A DNA stretch of 6,754 nt from DASYHQ01 sp038223165 (GCA_038223165.1 JBBRHE010000197.1:1-6754); one strand, 5' to 3'; shown: positions 1 to 6,685, counted from the first letter of the stretch. Numbers and translations are program-made. Notes: generated by a model from the sequence alone, not told the origin.

Positions 1-20
1 ACCGCGATCAGATTTTCCCG

Positions 21-50
21 TTGGCGACCCCATGGCCTCGCTGCTATACT
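21..50 (+). promoter_or_regulatory. Candidate sigma-70-type promoter for rpoN
   Basis: A TATACT hexamer at 45-50 matches the -10 consensus in five of six positions and is preceded by TG at 42-43, giving an extended -10. A TTGGCG hexamer at 21-26 matches the -35 consensus in four of six, with an 18-base spacer. Transcription would start near 57, leaving a leader of about 55 bases before the rpoN ATG. This is a by-eye consensus match; the housekeeping sigma preference of this organism is not known from the window. Confidence 0.45.
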
Positions 51-112
51 CGTTTTTCAGGTAGCAAATCACATGCCCACCTGTTTCGAGCCCATGTAAT
101 GTCTGGAGCGTA

Positions 113-1642
113 ATGCAGTTAAGTCAGTCAACTTCGATGCGGATGGACCAGCGGCAGTTGTTGACGCCGCGCATGATCCAGAGCATGGAAATCCTGCAGC
201 TTCCACTACTTGCGCTGGAAGAACGGATTGAACAGGAACTACAGAACAACCCTGTACTTGAGATGCGTGAAGGGGATATGGAGGGTGACTCGCCCGCCGA
301 TTCTTCCGACGCCCCGGCGTCCGGTGAGGGAACCACCTCCACGCGCGACCTCGAAGACGGCAACCAGGCGATGGTTGTTAAGGAAGATGGGTCCGACGAC
401 TTCGACCGCCTGAGCCGCATCAGTGAATATCTGGAAAACGAGGAGTTCTCACCCAACGCCGGTCTTGGGCATCGCGTGTCGGGGATGGAAGGTGAGCGCG
501 ATCGCAAGCTCGACGCGATGAACAACACCGCTGCCCGGTCGGTGACACTGCAGGAGCATTTGATCGGCCAGTGGGCGTTCATCGAATGTACCCCCGTGGT
601 TCGCAAGGCGGGTGAGGCCGTCATCAATTACATCGACGCCGAGGGCTACCTGCGGACGGACGTTGAGACGATCCAAAAAGAATCCAAGACCCCGCTACTC
701 CCAACGGACATCGCCGACGCCATCCGCCTTATCCAGACGCTCGAACCAACCGGTGTCGGCGCTCGCAGCCTTAGTGAATGCCTGTTGATCCAACTCGATG
801 TCCTGGAAGACGACGAAGACTTTGCTGACGATCACGATTTCGACCTCGAGCGCATACTGGTCCGCGACCATCTCAAAGACCTGGAGATGAACCGGTACCC
901 GCAGATCAGCAAGCGGCTCGGCCGACCGATCCCGGAACTGCAGCGGGCCGTGAAACACCTGGCCCGCTTGCACCCGCACCCGGGCAAGCAGATTGGTGGC
1001 GACGACGCGCCCCCCATCACGCCCGATGCGGTCATCTACTTCGACGAGGAGACCGGCAAATACGAGATCGAGATGACCCACGACCCGGCTCCGAACCTCT
1101 ATATCAGCGGCATGTATCGCAAGATGATGAAGGAACGGTCGGTCGACAAGAAGACGCGCGAGTTCCTCTCGAACAACGTGCGCAACGCCCGCTGGCTGAT
1201 CGAGAGCATCGAGCAGCGCAAGAGCACGATCATGCGGGTCATTCGCGTGGTCGTCGACGCGCAACAGGAGTTCTTCGAAAAAGGCCCCGAGGCCTTGAAG
1301 CCCCTGCCGATGATCAGTGTCGCCGATCAGCTCGGCATTCACGTCGCGACGGTATCGCGTGCCGTCAGTGAAAAGTGGATCCAGACACCGCGCGGTGTGT
1401 ACCCGCTTCGCCGGTTTTTCTCCGGTGGCACACACAACGACGCTGGTGAAGAGATGAGCTGGGACGCAGTTAAGGAAAAGCTCAAGATCATCATCGACCA
1501 CGAGGACAAGCAGAACCCGCTCAACGACGACGAGATCGTGGAGAAGTTAAAGGAGCAGGGCATCGAGCTCGCCCGCCGTACGGTCGCCAAGTACCGCAAG
1601 ATTCTCAACATCCCGACGGCCCGTCAGCGCCGCGAGTTCTAA
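113..1642 (+). CDS. rpoN: RNA polymerase sigma-54 factor (RpoN)
   Basis: This is the alternative sigma factor that directs RNA polymerase to -24/-12 promoters and needs an AAA+ enhancer-binding activator to melt DNA. All family regions are visible in the 509 residues. Region I (about 1-50) is the Gln/Leu-rich activator-contacting segment with TPRMIQSMEILQLPLLALEE. Region II (about 51-130) is acidic and low in complexity. The core-binding domain follows (about 140-330). The DNA-binding part contains a helix-turn-helix around residues 402-422 (VADQLGIHVATVSRAV) followed by TPRGVYPLRRFFSGG. The RpoN box is at 487-496, ARRTVAKYRK; the usual form ends in Glu, here Lys. Length fits the family (about 450-510). 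GGAG at 105-108, four bases before the ATG, supports the start. The hpf and ptsN genes often found downstream of proteobacterial rpoN are absent; the next gene is an oxidoreductase 147 bases away. Identity is secure. Confidence 0.97.
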   Translation: MQLSQSTSMRMDQRQLLTPRMIQSMEILQLPLLALEERIEQELQNNPVLEMREGDMEGDSPADSSDAPASGEGTTSTRDLEDGNQAMVVKEDGSDDFDRLSRISEYLENEEFSPNAGLGHRVSGMEGERDRKLDAMNNTAARSVTLQEHLIGQWAFIECTPVVRKAGEAVINYIDAEGYLRTDVETIQKESKTPLLPTDIADAIRLIQTLEPTGVGARSLSECLLIQLDVLEDDEDFADDHDFDLERILVRDHLKDLEMNRYPQISKRLGRPIPELQRAVKHLARLHPHPGKQIGGDDAPPITPDAVIYFDEETGKYEIEMTHDPAPNLYISGMYRKMMKERSVDKKTREFLSNNVRNARWLIESIEQRKSTIMRVIRVVVDAQQEFFEKGPEALKPLPMISVADQLGIHVATVSRAVSEKWIQTPRGVYPLRRFFSGGTHNDAGEEMSWDAVKEKLKIIIDHEDKQNPLNDDEIVEKLKEQGIELARRTVAKYRKILNIPTARQRREF

Positions 1643-1774
1643 TCGGTGCCCCTGGTCGCACGCCGGGGACAGAGCGCAGCGAAGCGCTGGATTCCGCGTT
1701 GGATTGGCGCGTCAGCCTCTTCTGTCAACATCCAACTGCCGTTATCATCCCGTCGACCTTTCTCACAAGCACCC

Positions 1775-1780
1775 GGAGGA
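1775..1780 (+). promoter_or_regulatory. Ribosome binding site that fixes the Gfo/Idh/MocA start
   Basis: GGAGGA lies nine bases upstream of the ATG at 1790 and is the strongest Shine-Dalgarno match in the window. It favours 1790 over the in-frame upstream ATG at 1646, which would add 48 residues (rich in Arg, Ser and Pro, with no family resemblance) and would begin only three bases after the rpoN stop codon. Confidence 0.7.
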
Positions 1781-1789
1781 ATTCGCCCG

Positions 1790-3031
1790 ATGTCGACGTC
1801 CAAGTCCACTGATGCCCTTCGCATCGGCATTATCGGTATGGGCGGCTACGCCGGCGCCATCGCAGACCGTTTGGGCGAAGCCCAGGAATCACCGAAAGGT
1901 CGAGTAAAGGTCGTCGCTGCGTGCGATCCGAACGTTGCGTCAATGCCCGATCGCGCTGCCAAGCTGACTGCGGTGGGTGCGACCGTCTCCGATTCGATCG
2001 ACACCCTGCTGGCCGACCCGCAGGTCGAGCTGGTGTGGCTGCCCATCCCGATCGATCTGCATCGCCCGTTCGCCGAGCGCGCGCTGGCTGCGGGGAAGCA
2101 TGTTGTCTGCGAGAAGCCAGCCGCCGGTTCGGTAGACGACGTCGATGCGATGATCGCGGCGCGCGACCGGTCGGGCCGCGAGTGCCTCGTCGGGTTTCAG
2201 GATGTCTATCAGCCCGCGACGCAGGAGTTGAAGCGCCGACTCGTCAGTGGTGAACTCGGTCGCCCGACGCGTGTGTCGGTTCTCGGTTGCTGGCCGCGTG
2301 CTCTGAACTACTTTGCCCGCAGCACCTGGGCCGGCGCGATCAAGAGGGGCGACACGTGGGTGCTCGACAGCCCGGTCAACAACGCGATGGCCCACTTCGT
2401 TCATCTGGCGCAGTACCTGCTTGGGCCAACGGAGCATGATTCGGCGTCACCGGTCGCCGTCGAGGCCGAGCTGTATCGGGCCAACGACATTCAAAACTAC
2501 GACACCGCCACCATCCGCGCGATGTTGCCCGGCAACGTGCCTTTGCTGGTTGGGATGACGCACGCGTGCGCCACGTCGATCAACCCCGTCATCACGATCA
2601 CCACCGACCGTATGACGATCTGCTTTGACATCCAAGGTGGGGTGTTCTACGGCAAAGAAGGGGATCCCGACTTCAAACACGTTCCCGTCGCATCGGGCAC
2701 GCCATGGTACGTCACCGACGCCCTGGCCCGCAGGTTGCGAGACCACGATGCCAGCGCGCCGGTCGGCACGCTGGAGATGGCGCGCGCTCACACAGTCCTC
2801 ATCAACGCGGCCAGTGAGGCGACGCCGATCTATCCACTGCCCACCGGCGCCGCGGCGCTGAACGCCGATAGCGTCATCGCGGTCAGTGGCCTGGAAGCGG
2901 CGCTCCAGCGCTGCGTGAACGAAGGAAAGCTTCTTCACGAGACCGGCGCGATGCCTTGGTCGCGCCCCGGTGGCCGGATTGACCTCAGCAATGGTTACCA
3001 GCATTTTCCCGGTCCCAAGCAGCTGGCGTAA
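1790..3031 (+). CDS. Gfo/Idh/MocA family NAD(P)-dependent oxidoreductase
   Basis: The family oxidises or reduces sugars, inositols and related polyols using a Rossmann-bound nicotinamide cofactor. The protein has 413 residues from the chosen start. The N-terminal Rossmann domain opens with RIGIIGMGGYAGAIADRL (glycines at 13, 16, 18, 19), and an acidic residue, D46 in AACDPN, ends the second strand. The family signature EKP follows in KHVVCEKPAAGS, with K109 as the expected catalytic lysine. The C-terminal substrate domain runs from about 135; its helix SPVNNAMAHFVHLAQYLLG places H202 where the catalytic histidine normally sits, but the residue four before it, usually Asp, is N198. There is no signal peptide, so it is probably cytoplasmic. 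The substrate cannot be read from the sequence. A weak -10-like TATCAT at 1743-1748 lies upstream, but no good -35 accompanies it, so read-through from rpoN is equally possible. No intrinsic terminator is seen after the stop. Confidence 0.9.
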   Translation: MSTSKSTDALRIGIIGMGGYAGAIADRLGEAQESPKGRVKVVAACDPNVASMPDRAAKLTAVGATVSDSIDTLLADPQVELVWLPIPIDLHRPFAERALAAGKHVVCEKPAAGSVDDVDAMIAARDRSGRECLVGFQDVYQPATQELKRRLVSGELGRPTRVSVLGCWPRALNYFARSTWAGAIKRGDTWVLDSPVNNAMAHFVHLAQYLLGPTEHDSASPVAVEAELYRANDIQNYDTATIRAMLPGNVPLLVGMTHACATSINPVITITTDRMTICFDIQGGVFYGKEGDPDFKHVPVASGTPWYVTDALARRLRDHDASAPVGTLEMARAHTVLINAASEATPIYPLPTGAAALNADSVIAVSGLEAALQRCVNEGKLLHETGAMPWSRPGGRIDLSNGYQHFPGPKQLA

Positions 3032-3360
3032 AACGGGAAACCTCATAACGCATCTGCGCACGACGTCGGCACGCTTTCTGCAGGTGACGAGCACAGGCAG
3101 TAGGATTGATAGTTGGTAAGCAAGACAGAAGCGATCGATGCGTATGCGCGGCAAGGGGGATAAGCTCTGGGACCACGCGAGACTGTCGAGCGCGTACGAG
3201 CGTTACTTGTATTTGTGCATCTATCCCGGTTTGTCATGGTTTACAGTCAGTGCAAGATCAGAGGAAATCATCTTGATTTGCCTACCTATCGCTGCGCGCC
3301 TAAAAGGTATTGGTAACCACCTGACGAAGTCGACCGCCAGCATCTATTAAAAGGATCTTT
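3032..3360. other. 329-base intergenic region, AT-rich toward its right half
   Basis: No convincing gene is seen here. An open frame at 3138-3350 on the + strand lacks a ribosome binding site and family resemblance. G+C in 3201-3360 is 71 of 160 bases (44 percent, counted by hand), clearly below the flanking genes. The region must hold the promoter of the downstream dehydrogenase. The best pair I can find is TTGCCT at 3278-3283 and TAAAAG at 3301-3306 with a 17-base spacer, each four of six to consensus, which is weak. A perfect 8-base palindrome CGACGTCG sits at 3061-3068. No clear terminator for the upstream oxidoreductase is visible. Confidence 0.6.
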
Positions 3361-4422
3361 ATGCCCACCACTGCCAAAGCCATTGCTGCCAGTAGCGCCA
3401 AAGTTCCCCTTGCCCCTGCCAGTATCGCTCGCCGCGAAGTTGGGCCTACCGATGTGGAGTTCGACATTCTCTATTGCGGTGTGTGCCATTCCGATCTGCA
3501 CACCGCGCGCAACGAGTGGGCCGCCTGGCCGACGGTTTATCCTTGTGTGCCGGGGCACGAGATTGTCGGCCGCGTAACGAAGGTTGGCAGCAAGGTCACC
3601 CGCTTCAAGGCCGGTGACCTCGCCGCCGTCGGGTGTATGGTCGACTCCTGCGGCAGTTGTCCCAGTTGTCAGGAAGGCCTGGAACAATACTGCGACGTCG
3701 GTGGAACGATCTTTACCTACAATTCCGGCGACCCGCACAAGACCGCACCCGTCACGTATGGCGGATACTCACAAAAGATCGTCGTCACCGAAAAATTCGT
3801 CCTGCACGTCTCGGACAAACTCGACCTTGCCGCCGTCGCGCCGTTGCTTTGCGCGGGCGTCACGCTCTACTCCCCTCTAAAGCATTGGGGTGCGGGCCCG
3901 GGTAAAAAGGTTGGCATCGTCGGCCTGGGTGGGCTCGGTCACATGGGCGTGAAGTTCGCCCACGCGTTCGGCGCCAAGACAGTGCTGTTCACGACGTCAC
4001 CGAGCAAGATCGAAGACGGCAAACGCCTCGGTGCCGATGAAGTGGTCGTCTCGAAGAACGCCGACGAGATGGCCAAGCACGCGCGCAGCTTAGACCTCAT
4101 CGTCAACACGGTCGCTGCGTCGCACGACCTCGATCCGTTCCTCGACCTGCTGAAGCGCGACGGCACGCTGGTTCTCGTCGGCGCGCCCGAGCACCCGCAT
4201 CCCTCACCGGGCGTGTTCAACCTCATCTTTGCCCGCCGGTCACTGGCAGGCTCAGGGATTGGTGGCATCCTCGAGACGCAGGAAATGCTCGATTACTGCG
4301 CTGAAAAGGGCATCGTCTCGGACATCGAGCTTATCAAGCCTGACTACATTAACACCGCCTACGAACGCATGATCAAAGGCGATGTGAAGTACCGGTTTGT
4401 CATCGACATGAAGGCACTGTAA
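3361..4422 (+). CDS. Zinc-dependent alcohol dehydrogenase / aldehyde reductase (CAD/YahK type)
   Basis: This medium-chain dehydrogenase/reductase interconverts alcohols and aldehydes with NAD(P)(H) and is cytoplasmic. The 353 residues carry a complete zinc-enzyme set. Catalytic zinc ligands are C42 (in YCGVCHSDLH), H66 and E67 (in VPGHEIVG), and C164 (in PLLCAGVTLYSPL). Structural zinc ligands are C97, C100, C103 and C111 (CGSCPSC, then YCD). The Rossmann loop is GLGGLGHMG (188-196). The segment after strand two, TTSPSKIEDGKRLGADEVV, resembles the NADPH-preferring YahK/cinnamyl-alcohol-dehydrogenase branch, so broad aldehyde reduction is likelier than ethanol metabolism; this preference is inferred. 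AAGGA at 3351-3355, five bases before the ATG, supports the start. The gene stands alone: a 329-base gap lies upstream and a strong terminator follows 25 bases after the stop. No residue expected for activity is missing. Confidence 0.95.
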   Translation: MPTTAKAIAASSAKVPLAPASIARREVGPTDVEFDILYCGVCHSDLHTARNEWAAWPTVYPCVPGHEIVGRVTKVGSKVTRFKAGDLAAVGCMVDSCGSCPSCQEGLEQYCDVGGTIFTYNSGDPHKTAPVTYGGYSQKIVVTEKFVLHVSDKLDLAAVAPLLCAGVTLYSPLKHWGAGPGKKVGIVGLGGLGHMGVKFAHAFGAKTVLFTTSPSKIEDGKRLGADEVVVSKNADEMAKHARSLDLIVNTVAASHDLDPFLDLLKRDGTLVLVGAPEHPHPSPGVFNLIFARRSLAGSGIGGILETQEMLDYCAEKGIVSDIELIKPDYINTAYERMIKGDVKYRFVIDMKAL

Positions 4423-4446
4423 ACGCGCGACTCAACCGAAAACCTG

Positions 4447-4481
4447 AAAACTGTGGGAGCAACTTCCCACGGTTTTCTTTT
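4447..4481 (+). terminator. Rho-independent terminator after the alcohol dehydrogenase
   Basis: A 13-base-pair stem pairs 4447-4459 with 4464-4476 around a CAAC loop (4460-4463). It has two G-T wobbles (4452/4471 and 4459/4464) and a six-pair core GTGGGA/TCCCAC. The right arm ends in TTTT and is followed by CTTTT, giving the U tract. It begins 25 bases after the dehydrogenase stop codon. The A-rich left edge could let it work weakly in the other direction, but no gene approaches from the right. Confidence 0.88.
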
Positions 4482-4550
4482 CGTATGATATCTGTGGGTT
4501 GCGTGAACAGGCAGATCGCGAGTAGCGTGTCCAAACTTAACGAGGTGCCG

Positions 4551-5273
4551 ATGATCACGCGTCTTTTGACCGCTTCTACAATCGTCTATCTGTCGACCGT
4601 GGCGTATGTCTCGGGGCAGACGCCGACTACGGCGCCCACCACGAGCCCGACCACCATGGAATCACACCTGCGCGACGCGAGCTACGGCATCGGCTTTGAC
4701 ATGGGCCGACAACTCTCCCAGGCCCCGGTCAAGATCGACGCCGACCGCGTCATCGAAGGGCTGCGCGACTCGCTCGGTGGCAAACCGTCGGCCGTCCCCG
4801 AGGCCCAACTGCGTGCCGCGATGACCCGCCTGCAACAGGAAGCCATGGCCGGCGCAGAAGCCAAAGCACAAACAGAAGGCGCTGCCAATGTGAAACTCGG
4901 TGACGCTTACCGCGCCGAGAACGCCAAGAAACCCGGCATCGTCACGACCGCGTCCGGCCTGCAGGTTGAAACGATCACCGAAGGCACCGGCGCAAGCCCA
5001 AAACCGACCGACACCGTCAAGGTCCACTACACCGGCACCCTCATCGACGGCACGAAGTTCGACAGCAGTGTCGACCGTGGTGAACCGATCAGCTTCCCGC
5101 TGAATGGTGTAATCAAAGGTTGGACCGAAGGCCTCCAACTGATGAAGGTCGGCGGCAAGTCCCGCCTCGTCATCCCACCCGCGATCGCCTATGGCCCCGG
5201 TGGCCAAGGACCAATCCCGGCGAACTCGACGCTCGTCTTCGACGTCGAGCTACTCGCGATCGAAAGCAAGTAG
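4551..5273 (+). CDS. Exported FKBP-type peptidyl-prolyl cis-trans isomerase
   Basis: This enzyme catalyses cis-trans isomerisation of X-Pro bonds and helps proteins fold outside the cytoplasm, like FkpA/Mip proteins. Of 240 residues, 1-22 look like a signal peptide (basic MITR, hydrophobic LLTASTIVYLSTVAYV, likely cut after VSG). A Thr/Pro linker follows (about 23-35). An FKBP N-terminal-type helical domain covers about 37-125 (YGIGFDMGRQLSQ, then a long Ala/Gln-rich helix), probably for dimerisation. The catalytic FKBP domain is about 135-240 with all expected pocket residues: Y160, F170, D171, F182, V187, I188, W191, Y214, F230. No lipobox cysteine is present, so it should be periplasmic/soluble rather than a lipoprotein. 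The ATG at 4551 has GAGGTG at 4542-4547 upstream and starts the signal peptide. An earlier in-frame ATG at 4485 lies directly behind the terminator and would mask the signal, so it is rejected. Confidence 0.93.
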   Translation: MITRLLTASTIVYLSTVAYVSGQTPTTAPTTSPTTMESHLRDASYGIGFDMGRQLSQAPVKIDADRVIEGLRDSLGGKPSAVPEAQLRAAMTRLQQEAMAGAEAKAQTEGAANVKLGDAYRAENAKKPGIVTTASGLQVETITEGTGASPKPTDTVKVHYTGTLIDGTKFDSSVDRGEPISFPLNGVIKGWTEGLQLMKVGGKSRLVIPPAIAYGPGGQGPIPANSTLVFDVELLAIESK

Positions 5274-5317
5274 TTTGTCAGACGACACGGAATGCGGCCC
5301 TCACCAGTGTGGTGATG

Positions 5318-5338
5318 AAGCGCTGTCCAGAAGCGCTT
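5318..5338. repeat. Short inverted and direct repeat (AAGCGCT) between FKBP and transglutaminase-like genes
   Basis: AAGCGCT at 5318-5324 can pair with AGCGCTT at 5332-5338 around a 7-base loop, a perfect 7-base-pair stem. The same heptamer AAGCGCT also recurs directly at 5331-5337, thirteen bases downstream, because its core AGCGCT is itself a palindrome. No T-run follows on either strand, so it is not a classical terminator. It could be a factor-dependent transcript end for the FKBP gene or a tandem binding site; the sequence does not decide. Confidence 0.45.
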
Positions 5339-5417
5339 GCACAGCTTGTTCGGCGATTCGATAACCCGGGGGTTGATTATTAACCCGCCTGGCAAGTTCA
5401 TGCCCTATGATGAACCC

Positions 5418-6350
5418 ATGGCGTACTCTCAGGCTCGTCGTTTTGACATGACCGTTCGCGTGGGTTGCTCCCTCGTCTACGAGGCCACGGGCCCAGCGAC
5501 GTTGCTGCTGAACATCCAGCCTTGGTCCGGGAATAACCACCAGGTTGTCTTTCAAGCCCTGTCGCTCGGTCACAATCTGCCCGACGCGCCGTTCGTCGAC
5601 AGTCACGGCAATCACATGCACCGTGTCAGCCTTGCGCCGGGCACGAACTGCATTCGACATGACGCGATCGTCGCTGTGTCGTCTGAACCGGACAACGCGG
5701 GCCTTCGCGTCGAAACACCGCTGTCGCCTGAGGCATTGCCGTCGGACGTGCTGCGCTACGCAATGCCCAGCCGATATTGCGATTCCGACAAACTCCTGGA
5801 CTTCGCGTGGGACAAGTTCGGCCAGGTTGAACACGGCCTGCCCCGCGTCGATGCGATCAGCAAGTGGGTGCACGAGAACATCGAGTACCGCTACTGTTCT
5901 GGCCGGCCCGATCTGTCCGCATGGGACATCCTGCAGCGCGGTTACGGTGTCTGCCGCGACTTCGCCCACCTGGCGATCGCGCTCAACCGCACCTTTAATC
6001 TGCCCGCCCGCTACGTCACGGGGCATCTGCCCGACATCGGCTTCCCCGACCCCAACGACCACATGGACTTCCACGCCTACGCCGAGGTGTATGTGGGTGG
6101 TGAATGGTTCACAACGGATGCCCGCTTCCACGTCCCGCGCATCGGCCGCATCAAAATCGCCTGCGGCCAGGACGCGGTCGACGGCGCGTTCTCGACGATC
6201 TTCGGTGGCGCATCGCTGACGCATTTTCAGGTGTGGGCCTACCAGGTCGAACGCAATACCGTGGGTGTCGGTGATGTGCTGGATTTCGCCCGGCGTCTCG
6301 ACAACCGTGTGGTGGTGCAAACTGAACCAGCGTACTCCGTTGACCGTTAG
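5418..6350 (+). CDS. Transglutaminase-like (papain-fold) family protein
   Basis: This belongs to the bacterial transglutaminase-like superfamily (COG1305 type), whose members are mostly predicted cysteine proteases, amidases or transamidases of unknown substrate. From the ATG at 5418 it has 310 residues. An N-terminal beta domain (RVGCSLVYEATGPATLLLNIQPW) precedes the catalytic core. The Cys-His-Asp triad is readable: C179 in GYGVCRDFAHLAIALNR, H219 in MDFHAYAEVYVGGEWF, D234 in TTDARF. The family ending is present (RIGRIKIACGQDAVDGAFSTIFGG). No signal peptide or membrane segment is seen, so it is probably cytoplasmic. The start is uncertain: in-frame alternatives are TTG 5337, ATG 5400 and ATG 5448 (MTVRVGCSLVYE, 300 residues, close to where many homologues begin). 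None has a clear ribosome binding site. The alpha-E and ATP-grasp partner genes often found with this family are not here. The activity is unproven, but the triad is intact. Confidence 0.9.
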   Translation: MAYSQARRFDMTVRVGCSLVYEATGPATLLLNIQPWSGNNHQVVFQALSLGHNLPDAPFVDSHGNHMHRVSLAPGTNCIRHDAIVAVSSEPDNAGLRVETPLSPEALPSDVLRYAMPSRYCDSDKLLDFAWDKFGQVEHGLPRVDAISKWVHENIEYRYCSGRPDLSAWDILQRGYGVCRDFAHLAIALNRTFNLPARYVTGHLPDIGFPDPNDHMDFHAYAEVYVGGEWFTTDARFHVPRIGRIKIACGQDAVDGAFSTIFGGASLTHFQVWAYQVERNTVGVGDVLDFARRLDNRVVVQTEPAYSVDR

Positions 6351-6370
6351 TGACTCGGCAGAACTTTTGA

Positions 6371-6529
6371 TCATACCCCGAGGCGTGCCTTCCACGCTTT
6401 CAACTGTTCGTCGAACGCCTTGCCGCGCGTAGCCCCAGCGCTGTGGTAACGTTTTACGACGTTCGCGGCACTGAGGCAGATGTAGACGTCATCCGTCGCG
6501 CGGACCGTACTCTTCGTCGATTCGATCAT
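6371..6529 (-). CDS. Doubtful small ORF, 52 residues, no known family
   Basis: I do not recognise this product. From the ATG at 6529 it would encode a basic 52-residue protein ending in AFDEQLKAWKARLGV, with no membrane segment or signal peptide. The frame stays open further right to a GTG at 6637, but that start lies next to the terminator hairpin at 6601-6634. G/C at third codon positions is about 75 percent over the last 51 codons (38 of 51, counted by hand) against about 47 percent in the 36 codons before the ATG, which favours a short coding segment starting near 6529. There is no ribosome binding site before the ATG. It ends 20 bases from the convergent transglutaminase-like gene. It may be a real small gene, a remnant of a longer one, or chance. 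Confidence 0.25.
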   Translation of the reverse strand: MIESTKSTVRATDDVYICLSAANVVKRYHSAGATRGKAFDEQLKAWKARLGV

Positions 6530-6600
6530 TTCATTGAATGCCACGACGCTTAGATGCCCGAGGGGATGCTTCTCCGTAGATGTTGCCAGACGATTAAATG

Positions 6601-6634
6601 AAAAACTCGGTGCCAACCTTGCGGTTGCACCGAG
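6601..6634 (-). terminator. Rho-independent terminator reading leftward
   Basis: The arms CTCGGTGC (6606-6613) and GCACCGAG (6627-6634) pair perfectly over eight bases. After a one-base bulge at 6614, AACC (6615-6618) pairs with GGTT (6623-6626) around a TTGC loop. The A-run at 6601-6605 becomes TTTTT on the - strand immediately after the hairpin, followed by CATTT, so the terminator serves - strand transcription. It starts 51 bases past the stop of the gene entering from the right edge, which fits as its terminator. Confidence 0.85.
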
Positions 6635-6651
6635 CACAGATCAGCGATAAT

Positions 6652-6682
6652 CCTTGGCCTCAGTAAATAGACACAGCCAAGG
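6652..6682. repeat. Small inverted repeat just after the - strand stop codon
   Basis: CCTTGGC at 6652-6658 is a perfect inverted match to GCCAAGG at 6676-6682, with a 17-base loop. It lies between the stop of the right-edge gene and the strong leftward terminator. The loop is long and no T-run follows, so it is at best an accessory structure in the 3' untranslated end. Confidence 0.3.
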
Positions 6683-6685
6683 CCT

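Noticed and set aside
22..37. GG-N10-GC pattern (TGGCGACCCCATGGCC) resembling a sigma-54 -24/-12 promoter upstream of rpoN
   Set aside because: Only the minimal GG and GC dinucleotides fit; the rest of the consensus is poor, and such matches are frequent by chance in GC-rich DNA. The sigma-70-type match overlapping it is better.
73..99. Eight-codon open frame in the rpoN leader, possible leader peptide
   Set aside because: No convincing ribosome binding site, no run of regulatory codons and no attenuator-like hairpin follows.
695..1501. Long - strand open frame opposite rpoN (268 residues), and similar ones opposite the other genes (for example 5301-6395)
   Set aside because: These are shadow frames caused by high G/C at third codon positions of secure + strand genes; their translations lack family motifs.
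1670..1690. GC-rich hairpin AGCGC/GCGCT after rpoN
   Set aside because: Only five base pairs and no T-run, so it does not qualify as a terminator.
1646..1789. N-terminal extension of the Gfo/Idh/MocA protein from the ATG at 1646
   Set aside because: The added 48 residues have no family resemblance, and the GGAGGA site at 1775-1780 points to the ATG at 1790.
3138..3350. 70-residue + strand open frame in the gap before the dehydrogenase
   Set aside because: No ribosome binding site and no recognisable domain; the frame runs through the AT-rich part where the dehydrogenase promoter should lie.
4485..4550. N-terminal extension of the FKBP gene from the ATG at 4485
   Set aside because: It begins four bases after the terminator U tract and would bury the signal peptide; the ATG at 4551 has its own ribosome binding site and starts the signal sequence.
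5391..5405. TGGCAAG...TGC resembling a sigma-54 promoter before the transglutaminase-like gene
   Set aside because: The spacing between the GG and GC elements is one base short, which sigma-54 promoters do not tolerate well.
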